The notes beneath the pieces are model-generated. The model made no database searches. It was not told the DNA's origin and was given only the letters and a program-made list of their open reading frames with translations. The translations under genes and the position numbers were made by a program. Below are positions 42,533-51,166 of a stretch of 64,000 nt of DNA, in pieces (within the stretch, counting starts at the first letter, position 1; every line of letters begins with the position of its first letter). Source of the DNA: an uncultured Alphaproteobacteria bacterium (GTDB lineage Bacteria; Pseudomonadota; Alphaproteobacteria; SP197); NCBI GenBank assembly GCA_943787175.1, contig CALSLK010000006.1:372001-436000 (forward strand), in the 5' to 3' direction.

Positions 42533-43369
42533 TTGGGCCAGATCATCTGGATCGCGAGTTATCCCAAGTCGGGCAACACCTGGACCCGTGCGTTTCTGCA
42601 CAACCTGTTCCGCGATCCCAAGACATCCTTCAACATCAACGACATGACCCTGTTGACCGCGAATGAGGCCGCCAATGCGAACTATTGTGATCTCGACACC
42701 CGTTCCTGGAAGGAATGGACGAACGACGATGTTGCCGTCATGCGACCCCAGGCCCAGGCCCGTTTGGCGGCCTCACGACCCCATACGATCTTTGCCAAGA
42801 CGCATCTGGCGGTCCTGCAACTGCGTGGGCAGCCCACGATCAACATGAACGTGACGGCTGCTGCGGTTTATCTCATCCGCAATCCGCTCGATGTGGTGAT
42901 CTCCTTTGCCGATCATCAGGGCATCACGATCGATCAGCAGATCGAGCTTCTCAACATGAAGAACTACGAGACGCCCAACGCCGAATCGCTGGCCAACGAA
43001 CCCATGGGAAGCTGGTCCCAGCATGTCGAGAGCTGGACTGCGCAGCCGAATCCCGGCCTCCACGTCATGCGCTACGAGGATATGCTGGTCAATCCGGTCA
43101 AGAGTTTTGGCAGTCTGGTGAAGTTTCTTCGGCTCGATACCCCGCGCTCACGCATCGAACGTGCGGTCAAGAACTCCTCGTTCAAGGTCCTGCGCAAGCA
43201 GGAAGAACTGCACGGGTTCCACGAGAGAACTGCAGCGCAAAAGAACTTCTTCCGGTCCGGCAAAACCGGTGAATGGAAGGACGTTCTCACGGAAGAACAG
43301 ATCGGCAAGATCTGTGAGATACACCGCGATCAGATGGCCAGGTTTGATTATCTGCCGGAAGGGTACTGA
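42533..43369 (+). CDS. PAPS-dependent sulfotransferase paralog 6
   Basis: MGQIIWIASYPKSGNTWTRAFLHN; FAKTHLAVLQ; VYLIRNPLDVVISFADHQG; FFRSGKTGEWKDVLTEEQ. Confidence 0.93.
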   Translation: MGQIIWIASYPKSGNTWTRAFLHNLFRDPKTSFNINDMTLLTANEAANANYCDLDTRSWKEWTNDDVAVMRPQAQARLAASRPHTIFAKTHLAVLQLRGQPTINMNVTAAAVYLIRNPLDVVISFADHQGITIDQQIELLNMKNYETPNAESLANEPMGSWSQHVESWTAQPNPGLHVMRYEDMLVNPVKSFGSLVKFLRLDTPRSRIERAVKNSSFKVLRKQEELHGFHERTAAQKNFFRSGKTGEWKDVLTEEQIGKICEIHRDQMARFDYLPEGY

Positions 43370-43375
43370 GGAATC

Positions 43376-44212
43376 ATGGGCAAGATCATCTGGATCGCGA
43401 GTTATCCGAAATCGGGGAACACGTGGACGCGTATCTTCCTGTTCAACCTGCTGGCTGATGCGCCTGATCCTCTTCCCCTGTCGGAAGTCAGCCGCATGTC
43501 GACCTCTGATACCGTGCTGCGCTGGTACAGCGAAGTGGACGAGCGAGATCCAGCGACCTGGACGACCCAGGAAGTTGCCGATCTGCGCCTGACCATGCAG
43601 CAGCACATGACCACGCTGACGTCCGAGCCGACGTTCATGAAAACCCATGCGGCTCTGGTGCCCATGGCGGGGCGCCAGCCCTTTGACATGGATGCCACGG
43701 CCGGTGCGATCTACATCGTGCGCAATCCATTGGACATCGCCGCCTCCTATGCCCGGCACACCGGTGTTCCGATCGACGAGATCATCACGGTCATGAGTAC
43801 GCCCAACCACATGCTGCCGCGCAACGACAGGCTGGCTGAGTTTGTTCAGGGCGGTTGGTCACAACATGTGATGAGCTGGACCCGCACGCCCAACCCGGCC
43901 GTACACATCATGCGGTATGAAGACCTGGCTGCCGATGCCTCAGGGACCTTTGGCAATGTCTGTGGTTTCCTGAAGCTGGATCTCGAGCCTGACCGTATCG
44001 CGCGTGCAGTTGAACACGCCTCGATCGACACAATGCGCCGGCTTGAGGATGAACAGGGTTTCAACGAGAAGAGCGATCATCAGGATCGGTTCTTTGGCGA
44101 AGGCTGTGTCGGTGCTTGGCAGCGCGAACTCAGCGAGGATCAGGCCCGGCAGATTGTCGAGCGTCATCGCAACCAGATGACGCGCTTTGGATACGTGCCC
44201 GAAGGCTGGTGA
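43376..44212 (+). CDS. PAPS-dependent sulfotransferase paralog 7
   Basis: MGKIIWIASYPKSGNTWTRIFL; FMKTHAALVP; IYIVRNPLDIAASYARH; variant FFGEGCVGAWQREL. Confidence 0.93.
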   Translation: MGKIIWIASYPKSGNTWTRIFLFNLLADAPDPLPLSEVSRMSTSDTVLRWYSEVDERDPATWTTQEVADLRLTMQQHMTTLTSEPTFMKTHAALVPMAGRQPFDMDATAGAIYIVRNPLDIAASYARHTGVPIDEIITVMSTPNHMLPRNDRLAEFVQGGWSQHVMSWTRTPNPAVHIMRYEDLAADASGTFGNVCGFLKLDLEPDRIARAVEHASIDTMRRLEDEQGFNEKSDHQDRFFGEGCVGAWQRELSEDQARQIVERHRNQMTRFGYVPEGW

Positions 44213-44216
44213 ATCC

Positions 44217-45059
44217 ATGGGCAAGATTCTCTGGCTCGCGAGCTATCCCAAATCCGGTAATACCTGGGTGCGCCTGTTCCTTGCCAATCTGTTCAAGGGA
44301 GACGGCAGCAATCCGGTCGCGTTGAACCGCATTGGCGAAGCGACCCTGGCAGAACCCGGCACGGCTGGTTTCTCGTTGCTCGACCAGCGCCCGTGGCAGG
44401 AGTGGAGCATCGAGGACATCGCCCGTATGCGCCCACAGGTGCAGGAACGCATCGCCGCTACGGGAGATGGCGTCGTTCTGGTCAAAACACATAGCGCCTT
44501 TGTCATGGTCCGCGGCACGCCCACAATCAACATGGGCGTGACCGCTGGCGCGGTTTATGTCGTGCGCAATCCGCTCGATATTGCGGTGTCCTATGCCCAT
44601 CACCAGGGCCTGCCGGTCGAAGAGATCATCGCGATCATGGGCAAAGACATGTTCACCACGCCAAGCAACGCGACCAACGTTTATGAGGTCATGGGTTCGT
44701 GGTCGCAGCATGTCGCGAGCTGGACCGCCAGTGCCAGTCCCATGATGCATGTCATGCGTTATGAAGACATGCTCAGCGATCCCCATGCTGTCTTTGGTGC
44801 TCTTGCCGGCTTCATGCGTATCGAAGCCGGCGAAGATGCCGTGCGGCGTGCTGTCGCCCTGAGTGCCTTTGACAAGGTTGCGGGCCAGGAATCCCTGGAA
44901 GGATTTCAGGAGCGCACGCCCGCGCAGGAGCGTTTCTTCCGGTCGGGCAAAGCCGATCAGTGGCGCGATGTTCTCAGCGACGCGCAGGTCAAGGCTGTGG
45001 TGCAGGCGCATGGCGAACAGATGGAACGGTTCGGTTATCTGCCTGAGGCGCCTTCATGA
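44217..45059 (+). CDS. PAPS-dependent sulfotransferase paralog 8
   Basis: MGKILWLASYPKSGNTWVRLFL; LVKTHSAFVM; VYVVRNPLDIAVSYAHH; FFRSGKADQWRDVLSDAQ. Confidence 0.93.
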   Translation: MGKILWLASYPKSGNTWVRLFLANLFKGDGSNPVALNRIGEATLAEPGTAGFSLLDQRPWQEWSIEDIARMRPQVQERIAATGDGVVLVKTHSAFVMVRGTPTINMGVTAGAVYVVRNPLDIAVSYAHHQGLPVEEIIAIMGKDMFTTPSNATNVYEVMGSWSQHVASWTASASPMMHVMRYEDMLSDPHAVFGALAGFMRIEAGEDAVRRAVALSAFDKVAGQESLEGFQERTPAQERFFRSGKADQWRDVLSDAQVKAVVQAHGEQMERFGYLPEAPS

Positions 45060-45895
45060 GTGCCATTCTCTGGCTCGCAAGTTATCCCAAGTCCGGCAAT
45101 ACCTGGCTTCGCGCCTTTCTGCATAACGTCCTCGTTCCCGGCGAAGGCCAGTTCGATATCAACCTGCTGGGCGGCATCAGCGATTCGGACGCGTCGGTTT
45201 CGAACTTTGCCCAGGTCGATACGCGTGCACCGGAATCCTGGACGCAGGCCGAGATCATGGCCATGCGTACGGCCGTTCAGAAACGCATCGCCGAAAGCAG
45301 GCAAGGCACGGTGCTGTGCAAAACCCACAACGCCATGATGATGCATCTGGGAAAGCCCCTGATCAGCATGGCGGCCACTGCCGGATCTATCTATGTCGTG
45401 CGCAACCCGCTCGACGTCGTCATCTCCAATGCCAACCATCTGGGCGGTTCCATCGATCAGACGATCGAGGTCCTGGACACCCCGGACTTTGTCACCCATC
45501 CTGTACCGGGCAGCCCTGTGGTTTCCGATGTCATGGGAAGCCGGTCGCAGCATGTTGCAAGCTGGACGGGGCGGCCCAATCGCGGCCAGAACGTCATGCG
45601 TTACGAGGATATGCTGGCCGACCCAGGCGCGGCCTTTGGTGATCTGGTCGCCTTCATGGGTCTCAATCTCGATGCATCAGCGTTCGCCAGCGCGCTTGAA
45701 AACTGTTGGTTTGTCGCGCTGCAGCGCCAGGAAACCGAAAAGGGATTTGGTGAGGCGACGTCACATTCAAGATTTTTCCGCAAGGGTACGGCTGGCCAGT
45801 GGTGTGAGGTTCTCACTCCTGATCAAATTGCTGCGGTTGTCGGTGCGCATCGTGAACAAATGGCGCGCTTCAACTATGTCCCCGATGGATTCTAG
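45056..45895 (+). CDS. PAPS-dependent sulfotransferase paralog 9
   Basis: MSAILWLASYPKSGNTWLRAFLHN; LCKTHNAMMM; IYVVRNPLDVVISNANH; FFRKGTAGQWCEVLT. Confidence 0.92.
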   Translation: MSAILWLASYPKSGNTWLRAFLHNVLVPGEGQFDINLLGGISDSDASVSNFAQVDTRAPESWTQAEIMAMRTAVQKRIAESRQGTVLCKTHNAMMMHLGKPLISMAATAGSIYVVRNPLDVVISNANHLGGSIDQTIEVLDTPDFVTHPVPGSPVVSDVMGSRSQHVASWTGRPNRGQNVMRYEDMLADPGAAFGDLVAFMGLNLDASAFASALENCWFVALQRQETEKGFGEATSHSRFFRKGTAGQWCEVLTPDQIAAVVGAHREQMARFNYVPDGF

Positions 45896-45907
45896 GGGTC
45901 GCTGGAT

Positions 45908-46747
45908 ATGGGAAAGATTCTCTGGCTCGCCAGTTACCCCAAATCCGGCAATACCTGGATGCGCGCGTTTCTGCACAATCTGATCGTCGACAAGGGCGGC
46001 CCCCTTGACCTCAATGCGATGTCTAGGGGCGCGCTGATGGATGCGGCGCATCAGCATTATGCATCGCTGTCGGATGGCGATCCGCGTCAATTGAGCCGGG
46101 AGGAAATCGCGCGATTGCGCCCACGCATGCAGGCAGCCCTGGCGGCGAGCCGGAACGGTACGGTGTTTGTGAAAACCCATACCGCGCTGACCATGCTGGC
46201 GGGACACCCCAGCCATGATCCGGCACACACACTGGGTTCGATCTACATGGTGCGTGACCCCCGTGACGTTGCGCTGAGTTATGCCGATCACCTGGGCATT
46301 GGCATCGATGGGGCCATCGACGCCATGGCACGCGAGAACGCTCAGACCGATGCCAGTGAAGAGGGTGTCACCGAATTCATCGGAAGCTGGTCGCAGAACG
46401 TGACCGGCTGGACCAACCAGAAGGCCAGCACCGTTCTGGTCCTGCGTTACGAAGACATGCTCGATCAGCCCAAACAGACCTTCGGCAGGATCGTCGCGTT
46501 TCTGGGTATTGAGCGCTCATCCCAACAGGTGAGAAATGCAATCGGGAACACCAGCTTCGAGCAGCTTGCGCGTCAGGAGGAGACGTCAGGCTTCCAGGAG
46601 CGCTCACACAAGCAGAAGAAGTTCTTCCGGCGTGGCCGTTCCGGGTCCTGGCGGTCTATGCTCTCGCCCGAACAGGCCGCACGGCTGACAGCAGATCACG
46701 GCGCGGTCATGCAGCGGTTCGGTTATCTCGATAATGAGGCACCATGA
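45908..46747 (+). CDS. PAPS-dependent sulfotransferase paralog 10
   Basis: MGKILWLASYPKSGNTWMRAFLHN; FVKTHTALTM; divergent IYMVRDPRDVALSYADH; FFRRGRSGSWRSMLSPEQ. Confidence 0.92.
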   Translation: MGKILWLASYPKSGNTWMRAFLHNLIVDKGGPLDLNAMSRGALMDAAHQHYASLSDGDPRQLSREEIARLRPRMQAALAASRNGTVFVKTHTALTMLAGHPSHDPAHTLGSIYMVRDPRDVALSYADHLGIGIDGAIDAMARENAQTDASEEGVTEFIGSWSQNVTGWTNQKASTVLVLRYEDMLDQPKQTFGRIVAFLGIERSSQQVRNAIGNTSFEQLARQEETSGFQERSHKQKKFFRRGRSGSWRSMLSPEQAARLTADHGAVMQRFGYLDNEAP

Positions 46748-47427
46748 ACGATCATAGTGATGTCAGAGAAAATCTTGATGCGGTCCAGGCCGAGATTGCC
46801 GCAGCAGAGCAGGATGCCGGACGCAACAAGGGTTCGGTCACCCTGGTTGCCGTTTCCAAAACCCATGACGGCGAACGCATTCGTCCTGCCCTGGAAGCCG
46901 GCCATCGTATCTTTGGTGAAAACCGCGTGCAGGAAGCTCAGGGTAAGTGGCCTGAACTCAAGGAAGCGTTTGATGGCATCGAGCTCCACCTGATCGGACC
47001 CCTGCAAACCAACAAATCCGATGATGCGATTGCCCTGTTTGATGTGATCGAGAGTGTCGATCGCCCCAAACTGGTGGGTGCCCTGGCGCGCTCGATGGAG
47101 AAACTCGGCCGCCATCCCGCCTGTTTCATCCAGGTCAACACAGGTGAAGAGGATCAGAAGGCGGGCTGCCTGCCTGATGACACCGACGCTCTGGTGGCTC
47201 AGGCCCGTGCAGCCGGTTTGAACGTGGTAGGGCTCATGTGCATTCCCCCGTTTGATCAGGAACCATCGCTCCACTTTGCTCTGCTTGCAGACATTGCAAA
47301 ACGCAACGAACTTGCCCAGCTCTCCATGGGAATGTCGGGTGACTACGAAACAGCAGTCACGTTTGGCGCCACCCATGTGCGGGTTGGCACGGCGATCTTT
47401 GGAGTACGGCCCAAGCCGGCTGCTTGA
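46744..47427 (+). CDS. YggS-family PLP-binding protein
   Basis: VTLVAVSKTH; FGENRVQEAQGKW; LHLIGPLQTNK; SMGMSGDYETAVTFGATHVRVGTAIFG. Confidence 0.96.
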   Translation: MNDHSDVRENLDAVQAEIAAAEQDAGRNKGSVTLVAVSKTHDGERIRPALEAGHRIFGENRVQEAQGKWPELKEAFDGIELHLIGPLQTNKSDDAIALFDVIESVDRPKLVGALARSMEKLGRHPACFIQVNTGEEDQKAGCLPDDTDALVAQARAAGLNVVGLMCIPPFDQEPSLHFALLADIAKRNELAQLSMGMSGDYETAVTFGATHVRVGTAIFGVRPKPAA

Positions 47428-47481
47428 CCGCCCCCCGCCCCCGCGCGATAACGCGACCAATCTGACAATGGAGTGGTCCCG

Positions 47482-48478
47482 ATGAATCGGGTTTTTTCCG
47501 GCATTCAGCCGACCGGCAGCCTGCACCTTGGCAACTACCTGGGTGCCTTGAAGCGTTTCGTGGAGATGCAGGATGATTACGAGTGCATTTATTGCATCGT
47601 CGACCTCCATGCCATCACCATGCCTTATGACCCCGCCGCGCTGCGCGCCAACACGCGTGAAGTGACCGCCGGGTTCCTGGCTTCGGGACTCGATCCCGAA
47701 CGCTGCGTCATCTTCAACCAGAGTCAGTGCGCCATGCATCCCCGCCTGGGTTGGATGCTCTCGTGCCTGACGCCGCTTGGTTGGTTGAACCGCATGACCC
47801 AGTTCAAGGAAAAGGCCGGCAAGAAGCGCGAACAGGCAAGCCTGGGGCTTTACGGTTATCCTGTGCTGCAGGCCGCCGACATCATCGGTTATCACGCCAC
47901 CCATGTGCCGGTGGGCGAAGATCAGAAACAGCATCTGGAACTCAGCCGCGACATTGCCGGTGCCTTCAATCGTCAGTTCGGCGTCGATTTCTTTCCCCTG
48001 CCTGAGCCAGTCATCACGGGCGAGGCGACACGTGTGATGTCCCTGCGTGATGGCACCAAGAAGATGTCGAAATCTGATGAGAGTGATTATTCCCGTATCA
48101 ATCTCAACGATGATCGAGACACCATTGCGTTGAAATTCCGCAAGGCACGCACCGACAGCGAGCCCGGCGTCACCTATGACGCCGAGAGCCGGCCGGAAGC
48201 CTCGAACCTGATCACGATCTATGCCGCCCTCGCCGACACCACCCGCCAGGCCGTCGTTGACCAGTTCTGCCAGCGCCCAGTTCAGTGACTTCAAGAAGGG
48301 CCTCACCGAGCTTGGCGGTCGAGAAAGCTAGGGACCGGTCGGCGAGGAAATGAAACGCCTCAACGCTGACCCCGGCTATGTCGATAGCGTCCTCAAGGAT
48401 GGCGCCGAACGCGCACGCGCCATCGCCATGCCGATCCAGGATCAGGTCGAAGAGATCATGGGTTTTCTGAAGGCTTAG
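47482..48478 (+). CDS. trpS: Tryptophanyl-tRNA synthetase, frameshifted near 48270-48340
   Basis: [31 protein letters not shown]-terminal [11 protein letters not shown] and [32 protein letters not shown] in shifted frames. Confidence 0.96.
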
Positions 48479-49176
48479 CGGTCCCGGCGTTTGAAGGTTA
48501 GGAAGACCGGCGTTCTTCCGGCTTTTCCAGCCTTTGTTTCATAACGTGTTCCGGGCCAGTCATCGGGCCGGGTTTGCCAGTCGCCTGGCCGGCGCGCTGT
48601 CCAGACCAGATCGGGATGGGGCCACACTGCTGTCATCATCCAGCGCGCGTAATCCATGATGTCAGTGGCCAGCCGAAGCTCTCCGCCGTCAGCCAGCAGG
48701 GCGACAAAACGTTCAACCGTTAACGTGTTGATGATCCGGCGGCGATTGTGGCGTGCTTTCGGCCAGGGATCGGGGAACAGCACCATGATGCGCTCAAGAC
48801 TGCCGTCGGGCAGTGCGTCAAGCAGCGGGCGAACATCGTTGTCGAGGACACGTATGTTGGAAAGCTGTTGATCCTGGGCATGGGCAAGCAGGCTGGCGAC
48901 ACCATTGATAAACGGCTCGGCGCCCAGGATGGTGACATCGGGGTGATGCGCTGCCTGCCAGGCCAAATGTTCACCGCCGCCAAAGCCGACCTCGAGCCAT
49001 AGCCGGTCCTGCCCGGCGACGGGGCCCTGCAGATCAACCACGCCGTCTTCGCTGATCATGGGCCGGATCGCTGGCAGCATGTCATCGATCAGGGCCTGAC
49101 GACGTGGCGTCAGCTCATGGCCTTTACGACGGCCAAAGAGCCGTTGGTGGCCTGGAGTTGGGGTCTGCCTGGCCAT
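48475..49176 (-). CDS. trmB: tRNA (guanine-N7)-methyltransferase
   Basis: LWLEVGFGGGEHLAWQA; LFPDPWPKARHNRRRI. Confidence 0.96.
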   Translation of the reverse strand: MARQTPTPGHQRLFGRRKGHELTPRRQALIDDMLPAIRPMISEDGVVDLQGPVAGQDRLWLEVGFGGGEHLAWQAAHHPDVTILGAEPFINGVASLLAHAQDQQLSNIRVLDNDVRPLLDALPDGSLERIMVLFPDPWPKARHNRRRIINTLTVERFVALLADGGELRLATDIMDYARWMMTAVWPHPDLVWTARRPGDWQTRPDDWPGTRYETKAGKAGRTPVFLTFKRRDR

Positions 49177-49237
49177 CGGTACGATCGGCTACGTCCAGCC
49201 ATGTGATCCCATCACAAGGGGATCACATGGCACGACG

Positions 49238-50410
49238 TCAAGCCAGTGCGGACTTCAGGCTGTCGGCCAGGTCGGTCTTTTCCCAGGAAAATCCGCCATC
49301 TGCCTCTGGCTCGCGGCCCATGTGGCCATAAGCTGCCGTGCGCTCATAGATCGGACGGTCGAGTTGGAGATGATCGCGGATGCCGCGCGGGGTGAGATCC
49401 ATGACGTCGCGCAGGGCTTTCTCAAGCGCTGCTTCGTCGCACTGACCGGTGCCATAGGTGTCGACATAGACCGACAGTGGATCGGCAACGCCAATGGCAT
49501 AGGCAAGCTGGATCGAGCAGCGATCGGCCAGTCCGGCAGCCACGACGTTCTTGGCGAGATAACGGCTTGCATAGGCCGCCGAACGGTCAACCTTGCTGGG
49601 GTCCTTGCCTGAGAATGCGCCGCCGCCATGCGGTGCTGCACCGCCATAGGTGTCGACGATGATCTTGCGGCCGGTCAGGCCACAATCGCCATCGGGGCCG
49701 CCGATGACAAAGTTGCCGGTCGGGTTTACATAGAACTGGTCGTCCGAGCACATCCAGCCGTCGGGCAAAACTTCCTCGACATAGGGACGCACGATTTCCT
49801 TGACCTGATCCTGGTTGAGGCTGGCGTCATGCTGGGTCGAAACAACAACAGACGTTGCGCGCACCGGCTTGCCGTCTTCATAGGCCAGGGTGACCTGGCT
49901 CTTGGAATCAGGGGCAAGCAGCGGCTCGGTGCCGTCGTGGCGTACGTCGGCCAGGCGCTTGAGAATCTGATGGGAAAGATGGATCGGTGCCGGCATCAGG
50001 ACAGAGGTTTCACGGCACGCGTAACCGAACATGATGCCCTGGTCACCAGCGCCTTCGGCCTTGTTGCCGTCAGCGTCGACGCCCTGGGCAATATCGGAAG
50101 ACTGTTCATGCAGGTGGACCTGCACCTCGGCGTTTTTCCAGCTGAAGCCTTCCTGATCATAGCCGATCGACTTCACGGCATTGCGTGCCAGTTCCTCGAC
50201 GCGGTCGATGACTTCGTGGGGCCCGCGAACCTCGCCGGCAATGACAATCAGATTGGTTGTCGTCAGGGTTTCGCAGGCAACACGTGCGGTCGGGTCGGCA
50301 CCCAGATAGGCGTCCACCACGGCATCGGAGATGCGGTCACAGACTTTGTCGGGATGGCCCTCGGACACCGATTCGCTGGTGAACAGATAGCTCTTCCTCG
50401 CCACGATCAT
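49238..50410 (-). CDS. metK: S-adenosylmethionine synthetase
   Basis: [51 protein letters not shown]. Confidence 0.98.
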   Translation of the reverse strand: MIVARKSYLFTSESVSEGHPDKVCDRISDAVVDAYLGADPTARVACETLTTTNLIVIAGEVRGPHEVIDRVEELARNAVKSIGYDQEGFSWKNAEVQVHLHEQSSDIAQGVDADGNKAEGAGDQGIMFGYACRETSVLMPAPIHLSHQILKRLADVRHDGTEPLLAPDSKSQVTLAYEDGKPVRATSVVVSTQHDASLNQDQVKEIVRPYVEEVLPDGWMCSDDQFYVNPTGNFVIGGPDGDCGLTGRKIIVDTYGGAAPHGGGAFSGKDPSKVDRSAAYASRYLAKNVVAAGLADRCSIQLAYAIGVADPLSVYVDTYGTGQCDEAALEKALRDVMDLTPRGIRDHLQLDRPIYERTAAYGHMGREPEADGGFSWEKTDLADSLKSALA

Positions 50411-50574
50411 TCTCCCATGACGCTGATGGTAAAACAAAAACGCAATAGCCAGCAGGCACCGGCATTCCGATGCGCGCGACACTCGCTGAAGCGGGCTTAT
50501 GGGTCAAGAATTTTGACGTATTGCCGCGGCATTTGGCCCATCCGCACGGACGGCACAGGAAACTTGAGACGATG

Positions 50575-50613
50575 TTGCCGGCCACGTACCCACGAAGGTA
50601 ACGAGGCCGGCAA
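50575..50613 (-). terminator. Strong hairpin between XRE regulator and metK
   Basis: TTGCCGGCC...GGCCGGCAA 9-bp inverted repeat with further inner pairing; no clear U-tract, so terminator or leader structure. Confidence 0.45.
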
Positions 50614-50618
50614 TCAGG

Positions 50619-51041
50619 TCAGCCTTCCGGTGCCTTGTCCTTGGGGCCAGCAGCTTTCACCAACTCAAAGACCTTGCGACGCAGGCGATCATCAGGAATG
50701 CGGTAGTAGGCCCGCACCAGTTCCAGAGTTTCGCGTTTGGTCAATGTGTCGGGGCCGGAAGGATCCTCCGGCGGGTTGGCCGGCGGTGCGGCGCCGCCAC
50801 CGGTTGCCGTTTCTTCGGTCATGTCGTCGAAGAAGAAGCTGACCGGCACATCCAGGATCTGCGACAGCTTGAACAGGCGGCTGGAGCCGATCCGGTTCGC
50901 GCCGCGTTCATACTTCTGAATTTGCTGGAAGGTCAGACCCAGCGCCTGTGCCAGTTTTGCCTGGCTCATACCCAAAAGGGTGCGGCGCAATCTGACACGG
51001 CCACCGACATGAATGTCGATCGGATTTGGTTTGCTTACCAT
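50619..51041 (-). CDS. XRE-family helix-turn-helix regulator
   Basis: RVRLRRTLLGMSQAKLAQALGLTFQQIQKYERGANRI. Confidence 0.93.
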   Translation of the reverse strand: MVSKPNPIDIHVGGRVRLRRTLLGMSQAKLAQALGLTFQQIQKYERGANRIGSSRLFKLSQILDVPVSFFFDDMTEETATGGGAAPPANPPEDPSGPDTLTKRETLELVRAYYRIPDDRLRRKVFELVKAAGPKDKAPEG

Positions 51042-51166
51042 GTTCGTTTTAACTTTCTCTGCGTTCCCGTTCGTTATTGCGCTCGACGGGTAACGACACG
51101 GTCTTGAATGGCCCCAACAGCACCAACCCTATCGGACTGGAACGTGACCCGAATCAACCAGCAGTG

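Noticed and set aside
39067-46747. Array considered as CRISPR-like or other short-repeat locus because of regularly spaced motifs
   Set aside because: Repeats are about 840 bp apart and coincide with conserved protein motifs of intact ORFs; no CRISPR array or cas genes seen anywhere in the window.
34765-46747. Array genes considered as P-loop kinases or NodH-type genes from a nodulation cluster
   Set aside because: The YPKSGNTW plus RNPLDV plus FFRxGxxGxW combination fits sulfotransferases; no nod genes or other nodulation context nearby.
46723-48306. 527-aa minus-strand ORF
   Set aside because: Antisense to yggS and trpS, both clearly recognisable on the plus strand.
11835-48478. Frameshifted essential genes considered as programmed frameshifting or genome decay
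   Set aside because: Breaks are scattered, many in short homopolymers, and affect indispensable genes; sequence error is simpler.
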